A stretch of DNA of 34,579 bases from Alphaproteobacteria bacterium (GTDB lineage: Bacteria > Pseudomonadota > Alphaproteobacteria > Caulobacterales > Aquidulcibacteraceae): assembly GCA_027488965.1 (NCBI GenBank), contig JAIYAO010000066.1:1-34579 (forward strand), read 5' to 3'. Positions 8,819 through 16,904 of this stretch are shown in pieces. The stretch's first letter is position 1. Every line of letters begins with the position of its first letter. Under the pieces are notes generated by a model, which saw only the letters and a program-made list of their open reading frames with translations, was not told the origin of the DNA and ran no database searches. The translations under genes were made by a program, and so were the position numbers.

Positions 8819-9973
8819 ATGAGCACACCCCGCCCCTTCACCGTATCGGTTCCGCAAGCGAAACTGGATGCGATCCGCGCGCGCGTTTCGGCCTATCCTT
8901 GGTTCTCCGCGCCGGATGACGAAGGCGCGCAATGGGCGCGCGGCGTCAACACCACATTCCTGCGCAAGTTGTGCGACCACTGGCTGACTGCCTATGACTG
9001 GCGTGCGCAGGAAGAGGCGCTCAACCGCTATCCGCAGTTCGTGGCGACCATCGACGGACTCGACGTGCACTTTGTCCACGTGGTCGGCGAGGCGCATGGC
9101 AAAAGGCCGCTGATCCTCACTCACGGCTGGCCGGGCTCGCATTTCGAGTTTTGGGAGGCCATCGAGAAGCTGGCCTTTCCGTCCCGTTCCGGCGGCGACA
9201 GCGCAGACGCCTTCGACCTGATCATCCCCTCCCTGCCTGGCTACGGGTTCTCGGGAAAGCCCGCGCGCCCAATGGGGCAACGCGCCACCGCGCGGCTGTT
9301 TGCAAAGCTCATGGGCGACGTGCTGGGCTATCCTCAGTATCTCGCACAGGGCGGGGACTGGGGTAGCCTCGTGACGTCCTGGCTCGGCGTGGACGATGCG
9401 CCGCGGTGCCGCGCCATCCATCTCAACATGGTGCCGCTGCGGCCCTCGCCGCCCGTACCGCAGGACGATGCGGAAGCGGCATGGCTCGCGCACATGCAGG
9501 GCGCGATGCAGGCCGAAGGCGCCTACTTCATGGAGCAGTCCACCAAGCCGCAGACACTGGCGCATGCGCTGATGGATTCCCCGGTGGGAACCTGCGCCTG
9601 GATCGTGGAAAAGTTCCACGGCTGGTCCGACCTCGGCGCGCACGGCGACCTCGAGCAGGTGTATTCGAAGGACCAGCTCCTCACCAACGTGATGATCTAT
9701 CTGGTGACGGACTCCATCGCCACGAGCGTATGGTACTACCGGGCCCTGCTCGAGGAGAGCGCATTTCTGGGCGCCGGCGCCCGCTGCGAAACACCCACGG
9801 CGGTGGCGAACTTTCCGGGCGAACGCATCTTCACAGCACCGCCTCGCTCCTGGGTGGGGCGCGCCTACAACCTCACGCGCTGGACGGACATGCCCGATGG
9901 CGGCCACTTCGCGGCGATGGAAAAGCCCGATGCATTCGTGGCGGACGTACGCGCCTGGGCGCGAGAGCTGTGA
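8819..9973 (+). CDS. Epoxide hydrolase family alpha/beta hydrolase
   Basis: The 384-residue product has the N-terminal epoxide hydrolase domain (FTVSVPQAKLDAIRARV, then WRAQEEALNRYPQF) followed by an alpha/beta hydrolase fold. Visible catalytic features are the oxyanion-hole HGWPGS, the nucleophile elbow GGDWGS with Asp180, the lid region with EQSTKPQTLAHALMDSPVG, and the catalytic His363 in GGHFAAME. This is the microsomal-type/juvenile-hormone-type epoxide hydrolase architecture, which opens epoxides to diols through an ester intermediate on Asp. The ATG at 8819 has no Shine-Dalgarno sequence, and TGGACG-18-CATCAT ends six bases upstream, so the message may be leaderless. It ends convergently against the gene at 9990. 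Confidence 0.92.
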   Translation: MSTPRPFTVSVPQAKLDAIRARVSAYPWFSAPDDEGAQWARGVNTTFLRKLCDHWLTAYDWRAQEEALNRYPQFVATIDGLDVHFVHVVGEAHGKRPLILTHGWPGSHFEFWEAIEKLAFPSRSGGDSADAFDLIIPSLPGYGFSGKPARPMGQRATARLFAKLMGDVLGYPQYLAQGGDWGSLVTSWLGVDDAPRCRAIHLNMVPLRPSPPVPQDDAEAAWLAHMQGAMQAEGAYFMEQSTKPQTLAHALMDSPVGTCAWIVEKFHGWSDLGAHGDLEQVYSKDQLLTNVMIYLVTDSIATSVWYYRALLEESAFLGAGARCETPTAVANFPGERIFTAPPRSWVGRAYNLTRWTDMPDGGHFAAMEKPDAFVADVRAWAREL

Positions 9974-9989
9974 CCCGAAAACGTCGGGC

Positions 9990-10883
9990 CTAGCCGGGCG
10001 TCGCCGGCGATGGCCGGGGCGGCGTCAGGCGCGCGAGCGTGGCCTGGTCGAACACGAAGAGGCGCCAGCGCGCGGTGCGGCCTGCGTCCGACAATGTCGG
10101 ACTGATCTCGGCGCGGATGGTGAGGCCGCAACGGCTGTCCCAGGCAAGTGTGGCGGCAGGATCGGAGCGAACGTTCTGCACGCAGGCGGCCACGGTCCAT
10201 CCCAGCGCCATGTAGGTCATCGTGCCGGAAATGTCGCCCTCGCGCGGCCGTGACCGCAGGGGACGGCCGTCCGGTGCAAAGGTCCAGGTGAGGATGCGCA
10301 CCCCGTTGGTGTCGGTGCGTGCTTCGTGCGGCGCGCCGTACTGCGCCACGAGCATGGACTCCACCACCGGCAGCGACGGGCCCTGGCCCACATCGAAATA
10401 GCTCTCGCGCCACGCGGCGGCCACCTGCTCCGCACCCGCGGGGCCGAACAGTGCGAAGGACGCCGTCTCCTGCCCGCGCTTGGCCACAAGGAGCGGCCGG
10501 GACTTCTGCCCGGGCATTGCGCCGTTGCCGAGCGCCTGCGTCTCCAACGCATAGTCTTCCGAGATGCACTTCACCGTCTCTTCCACGTCCCGCGCATTCA
10601 TGCCGGGACGCACGCCCAAGAGTTCATCCACCGGAAAGCCCAGCGCGCGCGCCGGGACAGAGACGACGGGTGGGCACACGCGCACGGGCTTGACCGCCGC
10701 GGCGATCTCCTGCGGGGCAGGGCCCGTCACCGCCTGCAGCACCACGAGCGCAGTACCCAGGATCACCGCCGTGCCGAGCGTCCAGCCCAGCATCCGCACG
10801 GCGCGGTTGCCGCGCGCGGGTTCGCGCACGCGCCGGGATGGGGCGGGGGGCGGCTCAACCTGCGGCGTCTGTGGCGCTGTCAC
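9990..10883 (-). CDS. Membrane-anchored protein of unknown function
   Basis: Not recognised. The GTG at 10883-10881 sits behind a strong GGAGGGG, giving 297 residues. A Pro-rich cytoplasmic start and a basic patch (RRVREPARGNRAVR) precede one membrane segment at about residues 31-52, so most of the chain (about 240 residues) is probably periplasmic. A segment LGVRPGMNARDVEETVKCI resembles the small SmpA/BamE-like pattern seen in proteins that start with GM-x-x-x-x-V, but I cannot assign it. Four or more Cys (CPP, KCI, ACVQN, SRCG) could make disulfides. It is divergent from the DNA ligase with 89 bases between. Confidence 0.75.
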   Translation of the reverse strand: MTAPQTPQVEPPPAPSRRVREPARGNRAVRMLGWTLGTAVILGTALVVLQAVTGPAPQEIAAAVKPVRVCPPVVSVPARALGFPVDELLGVRPGMNARDVEETVKCISEDYALETQALGNGAMPGQKSRPLLVAKRGQETASFALFGPAGAEQVAAAWRESYFDVGQGPSLPVVESMLVAQYGAPHEARTDTNGVRILTWTFAPDGRPLRSRPREGDISGTMTYMALGWTVAACVQNVRSDPAATLAWDSRCGLTIRAEISPTLSDAGRTARWRLFVFDQATLARLTPPRPSPATPG

Positions 10884-10960
10884 GTTCCCCTCCCTGCGGG
10901 GGCCGGTCTAGCGCGCCACGCCGCAAAGGGAAACGCCGTTCACAGCCGCGCCGGCGCCCT

Positions 10961-10966
10961 CTATAT
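10961..10966 (+). promoter_or_regulatory. Candidate -10 box of the DNA ligase gene, leaderless type
   Basis: The bases TCTATATC at 10960-10967 match seven of eight positions of the alphaproteobacterial -10 consensus GCTANAWC. The hexamer ends six bases before the ligase ATG, so transcription would start at or next to the start codon. There is no Shine-Dalgarno sequence upstream of that ATG. No good -35 was found. Confidence 0.45.
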
Positions 10967-10972
10967 CGGCCC

Positions 10973-12550
10973 ATGCGCGCGTTCGCGGAACTGCTCGACC
11001 GCCTGATCCTGACGCCCGGCCGCAACGGGAAGCTGGCGCTGCTGCGCAGCTATTTCACCGCCACCCCGGACCCAGACCGCGGCTGGGCGCTTGCCGCGAT
11101 CGCCGGCACGCTCTCCTTCGCCGCCGCCAAACCTGCCGCACTGCGCGCCATGACCGAAGCGCGGGTGGACCCCGAACTCTTCGCCCTCTCCTATGACTAC
11201 GTGGGGGACCTTGCCGAAACCATCGCTCTCATCTGGCCGCAGGCGCCGGGCGCCAACAGGGCGCCCTCCCTGCCCGACGTGGTGGAGACACTGCGCAGCG
11301 CGGGCCGGGCGGAAGCCCCGGCGCTCATCGCGCGCTGGCTGGATGCGCTGGAGCCCGGCGGGCGCTGGGCGTTGCTGAAGCTTGTGACGGGGGGCCTGCG
11401 CATCGGGCTGGGCGCCCGGCTCGCCAGGCAGGCGCTTGCGGACATGGGCGGCGTGGACGTCGGCGAAATCGAAGGGCTGTGGCATGGCCTTGAGGCGCCG
11501 TACGCGGATCTCTTCGCATGGCTGGAAGGGCGCGCGGGAAAGCCCGCACACCGTGGCGCCGCGCCCTTCCGCCCCGTGATGCTGGCGCATCCGATCGACG
11601 AGAGCGACTTCGCCCGGCTGGACGCCGCGGACTACGCGGCGGAATGGAAATGGGACGGCGTGCGCGTGCAGGCGGTCTGCGATGGCGGCGTGCGCAAGCT
11701 CTACAGCCGCACGGGCGAAGATCTCACCGCCGCCTTCCCCGACCTCGAGGACGTCATGGCCGACGACGGCTGCATCGACGGGGAACTGCTGGTGCGCAAC
11801 GACGACGGCGTCGCCCTGTTCAACGATCTCCAGCAGCGGCTGAACCGCAAGACCGTGGACCGCAAGCTGATCACGAAATACCCGGCCTTCATCCGCGCCT
11901 ATGACCTTCTCTTGGACCGTAACGAAGACCTGCGCGCGCTGTCCTTCCTTGAACGACGCCATCGCCTTGAAGGGTTCGTGGCGCGTCTCAACAGCGACCG
12001 GCTCGACCTCTCGCCGCTGGTGCCGGCCAACACCTGGGAGGCGCTGGCCGCCGCGCGTGCCGATCCGCCGGCGGCGGCCATCGAAGGGCTGATGCTGAAG
12101 CGGTGGGATTCGAGCTACGAGTCCGGGCGCCCGAAAGGCCTGTGGTTCAAGTGGAAGCGCGATCCCCACCTCGTCGACTGCGTGCTGATGTACGCCCAGC
12201 GCGGCCACGGCAAGCGCAGCTCGTTCTACTCCGACTACACCTTCGGCGTCTGGCGCGGGTCGGAACTGGTGCCGGTGGGCAAGGCTTACTTCGGCTTCAC
12301 GGACGAGGAGTTGAAGCAGATCGACAAGTTCGTGCGCGACAACACAGTGGAACGCTTCGGGCCGGTACGTTCGGTGCGTGCGGGCGCCGATTTCGGCCTT
12401 GTGCTGGAGATCGCGTTCGAAGGGCTGCAGCGCTCCACGCGGCACAAGAGCGGCGTCGCCATGCGCTTTCCCCGCGTGCGCCGGCTGCGGTGGGACAAGC
12501 CCGCCGCGGAAGCCGACACGCTGGAGACCCTTGAACGGCTGCTCAGTTAG
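10973..12550 (+). CDS. ATP-dependent DNA ligase, cisplatin-response class
   Basis: The 525-residue product is an ATP-dependent DNA ligase of the bacterial class often named cisplatin damage response ligase. It has an N-terminal helical DNA-binding domain, the adenylation domain with motif I EWKWDGVR and the AMP-accepting Lys226, motif III-type YDLLLDRNEDLR, motif IV IEGLMLKR, motif V GLWFKWKRD, and an OB-fold domain with GPVRSVRAG and RFPRVRRLRWDK. It would seal nicks during repair, in addition to the NAD-dependent LigA expected elsewhere. In many alphaproteobacteria this ligase sits with a metallo-beta-lactamase-fold exonuclease, a DEXH helicase and a PdeM phosphoesterase; none of these flank it here. 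The ATG at 10973 gives the usual family length. Confidence 0.93.
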   Translation: MRAFAELLDRLILTPGRNGKLALLRSYFTATPDPDRGWALAAIAGTLSFAAAKPAALRAMTEARVDPELFALSYDYVGDLAETIALIWPQAPGANRAPSLPDVVETLRSAGRAEAPALIARWLDALEPGGRWALLKLVTGGLRIGLGARLARQALADMGGVDVGEIEGLWHGLEAPYADLFAWLEGRAGKPAHRGAAPFRPVMLAHPIDESDFARLDAADYAAEWKWDGVRVQAVCDGGVRKLYSRTGEDLTAAFPDLEDVMADDGCIDGELLVRNDDGVALFNDLQQRLNRKTVDRKLITKYPAFIRAYDLLLDRNEDLRALSFLERRHRLEGFVARLNSDRLDLSPLVPANTWEALAAARADPPAAAIEGLMLKRWDSSYESGRPKGLWFKWKRDPHLVDCVLMYAQRGHGKRSSFYSDYTFGVWRGSELVPVGKAYFGFTDEELKQIDKFVRDNTVERFGPVRSVRAGADFGLVLEIAFEGLQRSTRHKSGVAMRFPRVRRLRWDKPAAEADTLETLERLLS

Positions 12551-12593
12551 GACAGGGCGGCATCGCCGGATTCCACGCCGCAGCAAAAGGCGC

Positions 12594-12599
12594 TAGACT
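12594..12599 (+). promoter_or_regulatory. Candidate -10 box of the MscS gene, leaderless type
   Basis: GCTAGACT at 12592-12599 matches six of eight positions of GCTANAWC and ends six bases before the ATG at 12606, the same spacing as for the ligase gene. No Shine-Dalgarno sequence is seen, so the message is probably leaderless or nearly so. Confidence 0.4.
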
Positions 12600-12605
12600 C
12601 CCGCC

Positions 12606-13460
12606 ATGATTCACCTCGCCGCCGCCATCACCGCACTGACGCCGGAACAGCTCTGGTCCCACTACGGCGAAGCCGTCATTGCGGGCGCCTTCAAGGTGTT
12701 GAGCGCGCTGGCGATACTGGTCGCCGGGCTATGGATCACGGCATGGCTGGGGCGCGCCGTGCGCAGGCTTTCGCAGAAGAACCCGCGGATCGACAACACG
12801 CTGGCGGCGTTTTTCGCATCGATCGTGCGCTACGGCCTGATGGCCTTCGTGCTCATCGCGGTGCTCGACCAGTTCGGCGTGGAGACGACGCAGATCGTGG
12901 CGGTGCTGGGGGCGGCGACGCTGGCCATCGGGCTTGCGCTGCAGGGCACGCTGTCCAACGTGGCGGCGGGCGTGATGCTGATCCTGTTCCGCCCCTACCG
13001 CCTGGGCGACGTGGTGGAACTGGCGGGCAAGCGCGGCACGGTGCGCGACGTGAACATCTTCATCACCGAGTTGTCGACGATCGACAACGTCAAGGTCACG
13101 CTGCCCAACGGCCAGTGCTGGGGCGCGCCCATCAGCAACTTCACCGCCAACGGCACGCGCATGATCGAGTGCGTGTTCAATGTCGCCTACGATACCGACC
13201 TCGATCGCGCGATCTTGCTGGTGCTGGAGGTGATCGGCGCCGATCCGCGCACCCTGAAGGCGCCGGCGCCAACCGTGAAGGTGGCCTCCCTCGGCGACTA
13301 CGCGGTGGGCCTGCAGGCAAGCTACTGGTGCGAGAGCGGCGATTTCGCGGCATTGAAGCAGGACGTGACGAAGGCGGTGAAGGAGGCCTTCGACCGCGCC
13401 GACATCGCCTTCCCGTTCCCCACCAGCATCACCTACCAGCACGAGGCCCGCGCGAAGTAG
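12606..13460 (+). CDS. mscS: Small-conductance mechanosensitive channel, MscS family
   Basis: The 284-residue product has three N-terminal membrane helices; the pore-lining TM3 is the Gly/Ala-rich AVLGAATLAIGLALQG followed by TLSNVAAGVMLILFRPY, the signature of MscS. The beta domain follows with GDVVELAGKRGTVRDV, TLPNGQ (the TxPN turn) and ISNFTANG, then the C-terminal alpha/beta domain ending PFPTSITYQHE. Length is that of E. coli MscS (286). It would release solutes on hypo-osmotic shock from the inner membrane. The stop codon directly abuts the stop of the convergent exoD gene with no bases between. Confidence 0.95.
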   Translation: MIHLAAAITALTPEQLWSHYGEAVIAGAFKVLSALAILVAGLWITAWLGRAVRRLSQKNPRIDNTLAAFFASIVRYGLMAFVLIAVLDQFGVETTQIVAVLGAATLAIGLALQGTLSNVAAGVMLILFRPYRLGDVVELAGKRGTVRDVNIFITELSTIDNVKVTLPNGQCWGAPISNFTANGTRMIECVFNVAYDTDLDRAILLVLEVIGADPRTLKAPAPTVKVASLGDYAVGLQASYWCESGDFAALKQDVTKAVKEAFDRADIAFPFPTSITYQHEARAK

Positions 13461-14117
13461 TCACTGCGGCAAAAGCCGCATTGCCTGCTCGACCACACGC
13501 AGGATCAGTGGCCATGCCAACGCCGCCGTTGCGGCGATGCCGAGGGCGCCGAGCAGCAGCAACAGCCCGTCCCGCGCCGTCATGCCAAGCCCGAACAGCA
13601 CGATCACCAGCCCCGGCGCAATCGGCGCGAAGGGGATGAACCCGAGCGGAATGGTGATGAGGGCCGCCGCCATGCACAGCAGCGCAATGACGTTCACGAA
13701 GGGCGCCGCCGCAAGGAAGGTGAGCCGCGGCTTCAGCACCGCATCGATGCGCCGGGCCCAGGGCCGGAAGCCGTTGACGCCTTTCGTCAGCAACTCCGCC
13801 GAGATCTGGCGGTCGAGCACGCCGCCCGGCAGCCACGGCCGCTTCATGCCTAACGCCATCTGCATGGCGATGACGAAGGTGAGCGCCGCCGATAGCCAGG
13901 TCATGCCGGGCACGGCTGTGGCCGGTGAAACAGAGAAGAGGCCGACCACAAGCAGGAGCGGGCCGTACGAGCGCCGCCCCACCGCGGCCATGAGTTCGCG
14001 GAACGTCACGCCGTTGGCGGTGTCCTTCTCCGCCCTCACAAGGCCGGCCATCTCGTCCAGCAGCGATTGCAGGTTTTGCTTGGCGGGCTTTGCATTGGCA
14101 GAGGTCGGGCCGACCAT
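13461..14117 (-). CDS. exoD: ExoD family exopolysaccharide-synthesis protein
   Basis: The 218-residue product has an amphipathic N-terminal region (LQSLLDEMAGLVRAEKDT-like, then GVTFRELMAAVGRRSYGPLLL) and several C-terminal membrane helices with the FIPFAPIAPGLVIVLFGLGMTARDG stretch characteristic of ExoD proteins (quoted in part). ExoD was defined in Sinorhizobium as needed for exopolysaccharide and nodule invasion; its biochemical role is not known. I chose the ATG at 14117, which matches the family length; the open frame continues upstream to 14237 but that part overlaps the divergent gene's promoter region. Confidence 0.88.
   Translation of the reverse strand: MVGPTSANAKPAKQNLQSLLDEMAGLVRAEKDTANGVTFRELMAAVGRRSYGPLLLVVGLFSVSPATAVPGMTWLSAALTFVIAMQMALGMKRPWLPGGVLDRQISAELLTKGVNGFRPWARRIDAVLKPRLTFLAAAPFVNVIALLCMAAALITIPLGFIPFAPIAPGLVIVLFGLGMTARDGLLLLLGALGIAATAALAWPLILRVVEQAMRLLPQ
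13465..13480 (+). terminator. Small hairpin at the mscS/exoD convergent ends
   Basis: TGCGGC-AAAA-GCCGCA forms a perfect 6-bp stem with a 4-base loop, four bases past the mscS stop and inside the last codons of exoD. There is no T-run on either side, so it is a weak terminator candidate. Confidence 0.3.
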
Positions 14118-14235
14118 GGGCGCTCCGGGCTGACGGCGGGGGACACTCTCCCACTTTGCTGCGGGACGCCAGCGCCCCACGGCGCACGGCCCCCCAAGGC
14201 TTGCGCTGGAGAGGACCGCGCGGTTCAACGGCCCC

Positions 14236-15204
14236 ATGAACGCATCCGCCGGCCCGTTTGAGACCTTGATGGACCCCGCCGTCGCCGCCGAGCGCCGGTT
14301 CGCCGCCGGCCTGCCCCATCCGTGGCTGCGCTATCGCTACCTGCGCTGGCGCCAGAAACGGTCTGCGGCGCGCACCGCGCCCGCACGCGTGGCGCAGCGG
14401 GCCGACGGCCTGATGATGCGCGTGGACGAGGCCGACGTGATCGACTTCGCGATCCGGCATTTCGGGGTCTGGGAGCCAGCGTTGGGGGCGCTGATCGAAG
14501 CCCACCTGCGCCCGGGGGACATCGCCGTCGACATCGGCGCCAACATCGGCGCGCACACATTGACCATGGCGCGCAGCGTCGGCGCCGCGGGCCGCGTGGT
14601 GGCGGTGGAGCCCGGACCGCAGACCGCCGCGCGCCTGCGCGCCAACTTGGCGCTGAACGACCTGCAGCACGTGACCGTGATCGAGGCCGCAGCAGCCGAC
14701 GTGGCGGGCGGCGCCACGCTGTTCTCTGGCCCGGATGGAACCCGCGGCCGCGCCACCATGGACGCCGCCGTTGCCGGCGCAGGCCCGTCCACCGAGATCG
14801 CCACGGTGGTCGCCGCAGACATCCTGTCGCCGGAAGACTGGGCGCGGGCGCGCCTTGTGAAGATCGACGTGGAGCGCGCCGAAGACATGGTGCTGCGCGG
14901 GCTGGCGTCCGTGCTGGCGCGCCTGCCCGGAGACGCGCTGCTGATCGTGGAGACGGAGCCGCAACTCCTTGCGCGACGGGGCGCGCCGCTCCGTGGCCTG
15001 GTCCGTCCACTGCTGGACCGGGGCGCTGCATTTTACGCCCTTCGGCAGCGGGTGGACATCCGGGCGATGATGGGGCCGCTGTCCTTCGAACTGGCGCCGG
15101 TCGATCCCGACGCGGTGCTCAGTGCATCGCACACGGATTTCGTCATCGGCGTACCTGCAGCCGTGGACGCCGCCGCCGGTGCAGCCGCGCGCGCGACGGC
15201 TTGA
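14236..15204 (+). CDS. FkbM family methyltransferase
   Basis: The 322-residue product contains a SAM-binding class I domain starting near residue 90. Motif I is VDIGANIGAHT (98-108) followed by GRVVAVEPGP, then ANLALNDL and LVKIDVERAEDMVLRGL, the latter being the FkbM-type post-motif segment (IDVEGxE..VL). FkbM proteins O-methylate sugars or small molecules; the substrate here is unknown. The N-terminal 60 residues are very Arg-rich and not conserved-looking. The start lacks a Shine-Dalgarno sequence. It is convergent with the acyltransferase gene at 15212, with seven bases between stops. Confidence 0.88.
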   Translation: MNASAGPFETLMDPAVAAERRFAAGLPHPWLRYRYLRWRQKRSAARTAPARVAQRADGLMMRVDEADVIDFAIRHFGVWEPALGALIEAHLRPGDIAVDIGANIGAHTLTMARSVGAAGRVVAVEPGPQTAARLRANLALNDLQHVTVIEAAAADVAGGATLFSGPDGTRGRATMDAAVAGAGPSTEIATVVAADILSPEDWARARLVKIDVERAEDMVLRGLASVLARLPGDALLIVETEPQLLARRGAPLRGLVRPLLDRGAAFYALRQRVDIRAMMGPLSFELAPVDPDAVLSASHTDFVIGVPAAVDAAAGAAARATA

Positions 15205-15211
15205 CGACCGT

Positions 15212-16108
15212 TCACACGCCTGCGAACGGCTTGTCCATGTCCCGCGGCAGCTCCTTCTCCACGTAGCGCTTGAGGGCGAGCGTCACATCCTCCGCCTTGC
15301 CCGCGAGCCGCGACGGCGGGATCGGCGGGCCCACCTTGAGGGAGAACAGCTTGCCACGCTTGTTGAGCAGTTCGTGGAACAGCGTGATGTCGCGCAGCTC
15401 CTTCGAGACGCGATCGAAGGTGTGGAAGAAGAAGGGGTATGGCCCATCCATCCAGATCGGGATCACCGGCGCATCGTGCTTGCGGGCGAGAGACACCGCA
15501 GAGGGCTCCCACACCGGATCCTGAATTTCGCCGTCGATCAGGCGGGCGAGCTTGCCGGCCGGAAAGATCATCACGGGCCGCTCGTCCGCGAACGCCTTGT
15601 GGGCCGCGCGCAGGGTCTGCTTGGTCTTTTCAATGGTGCGCTTGTCGGTCACCCATTCCACCGCCACCAGCGCCTCATGGAAGCCGGGGCATACGCGGTG
15701 GGCATCGGCGTTGGCGAAGAAGATCACGTCCGGGCGCACGGGCTTGAGCGCATCATACATCGCCACCCCGTCGGCGATGCCGGTGGGGTGGTTGGCCACG
15801 ATGACGCAGCGCCCGGCCTTGGGCAGCCGCTCCGCCCCCTTCACGTCCAGCCGAACGCTCAGCAGCGTCGAGATGTAGTCCATGGCCGCGCGCCCCGAGA
15901 GCGGGGCGATGTCGTCGGCCATGCGCCGCGCCTGGGGGTAGTTCAACGCCGCGTAGAGCGCGGGCCGGATCATCGGCCAGGAAGCGCGGCTGGCGAGTTG
16001 CGGGCAGCGTTCCTCGATGAGGATGTCGATGATGTGCTTGCGGTCGCGCGCCGACTGCGCGGTCGCGGGCCTTTGGGTGGGCGGGGCGTCTTCGGCTCGG
16101 AGCGCCAT
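15212..16108 (-). CDS. PlsC-like lysophospholipid acyltransferase
   Basis: The 298-residue product has the acyltransferase motif VANHPTGIADG (His107, Asp113), in which the His and Asp are separated by five residues rather than the four of PlsC HX4D, and a second motif IFPAGKLARL (182-190) in place of FPEGTR. Those variants are found in the COG3176/OlsA-related acyltransferases that act on lyso-ornithine lipid or similar acceptors. It probably acts at the inner face of the cytoplasmic membrane; substrate is not decided by sequence. I chose the ATG at 16108, since the open frame further upstream overlaps the divergent gene at 16266. Confidence 0.83.
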   Translation of the reverse strand: MALRAEDAPPTQRPATAQSARDRKHIIDILIEERCPQLASRASWPMIRPALYAALNYPQARRMADDIAPLSGRAAMDYISTLLSVRLDVKGAERLPKAGRCVIVANHPTGIADGVAMYDALKPVRPDVIFFANADAHRVCPGFHEALVAVEWVTDKRTIEKTKQTLRAAHKAFADERPVMIFPAGKLARLIDGEIQDPVWEPSAVSLARKHDAPVIPIWMDGPYPFFFHTFDRVSKELRDITLFHELLNKRGKLFSLKVGPPIPPSRLAGKAEDVTLALKRYVEKELPRDMDKPFAGV

Positions 16109-16265
16109 GGGCGGGACTCGCTGCGTCGGGGGCGGGGAACAGACCACGGGGCGCCCCGCTTGGGAAGCGTCCGCCCCGCGCCGGATGGCTTGCACCGGCC
16201 CCGGAGACGGGGTTTGTGACCCCGCCGAAGACCGCGTCCCTGCGGTCCGTGCCTGGAGACATCCC

Positions 16266-16895
16266 GTGAGCGATGCCGTGCGCCGCGTCGAACGCCCCGC
16301 CCTGCTGTGGCTGGCCAGCGTGATCGCGTTCGGGGCGGCGGCGATGGCCGGGCTCGGCCTCTGGAGCCGCCACGCCGAACGCCTCGCCGGCCCCGTGACG
16401 CTGGTGTCGGAGACCGACCAGATCGCCGATGCCTTGTCCGATTCCCCGTGGGCGGGGTCCGAGAGCAACGGCCCCATCGTCTGGGCGTTCACCAGGCCCG
16501 ATTGCGATGACTGCGGGCAGCTCGATGCGGCCGCCATCGCGGCGCTGGCGGAAGAAGACATGGAGATCCGCATGGTCGTGGTCGCCCCGCGCACCGATGC
16601 GGACGGCGACGCCGCCGCCGCCGCGCTCGCGGAGTCGCGGGATTGGGCAGCGCTCCAGCGCTGGGCCGAGGGCGACGCCATCGCCCCCCAGACCACCGAC
16701 GACGCCGCCCGGGACGGCTACATCGAATGGGGCCGCGCCTCTTGGGACCGCGTCGCCGCGATCCTGCGCGAGAACGACCTCGATCCCCGAATGCCCCTGC
16801 TGATCTGGCGACGGGGCCCCGAGTGGCGGGTGCTGATCGGCGGGCGGGCGGTGACGCTGGACGCCGTGCGCAGCGACATGGCCGTCGAAAGCTGA
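16266..16895 (+). CDS. Membrane-anchored thioredoxin-like protein with CDDC motif
   Basis: Starts at GTG (16266) behind GGAGA and encodes 209 residues. One membrane segment lies at about 12-33 (LLWLASVIAFGAAAMAGLG), followed by a probably periplasmic domain. Residues 70-86 (GPIVWAFTRPDCDDCGQLD) look like the beta strand plus CXXC of a thioredoxin fold, with C80 and C83. A late MPLLIWRRG and WRVLIGG fit the cis-Pro region and final strands. It may be a thiol-disulfide or DsbC/DsbG-like protein; no partner DsbD is nearby. It is nine bases before zapE and likely co-transcribed with it. Confidence 0.72.
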   Translation: MSDAVRRVERPALLWLASVIAFGAAAMAGLGLWSRHAERLAGPVTLVSETDQIADALSDSPWAGSESNGPIVWAFTRPDCDDCGQLDAAAIAALAEEDMEIRMVVVAPRTDADGDAAAAALAESRDWAALQRWAEGDAIAPQTTDDAARDGYIEWGRASWDRVAAILRENDLDPRMPLLIWRRGPEWRVLIGGRAVTLDAVRSDMAVES

Positions 16896-16904
16896 CCCCG
16901 CGCC

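Noticed and set aside
10961-12586. Open antisense frame of 541 codons across the DNA ligase gene
   Set aside because: Peptide is His/Gln/Arg-rich without motifs; the sense strand has all ligase motifs.
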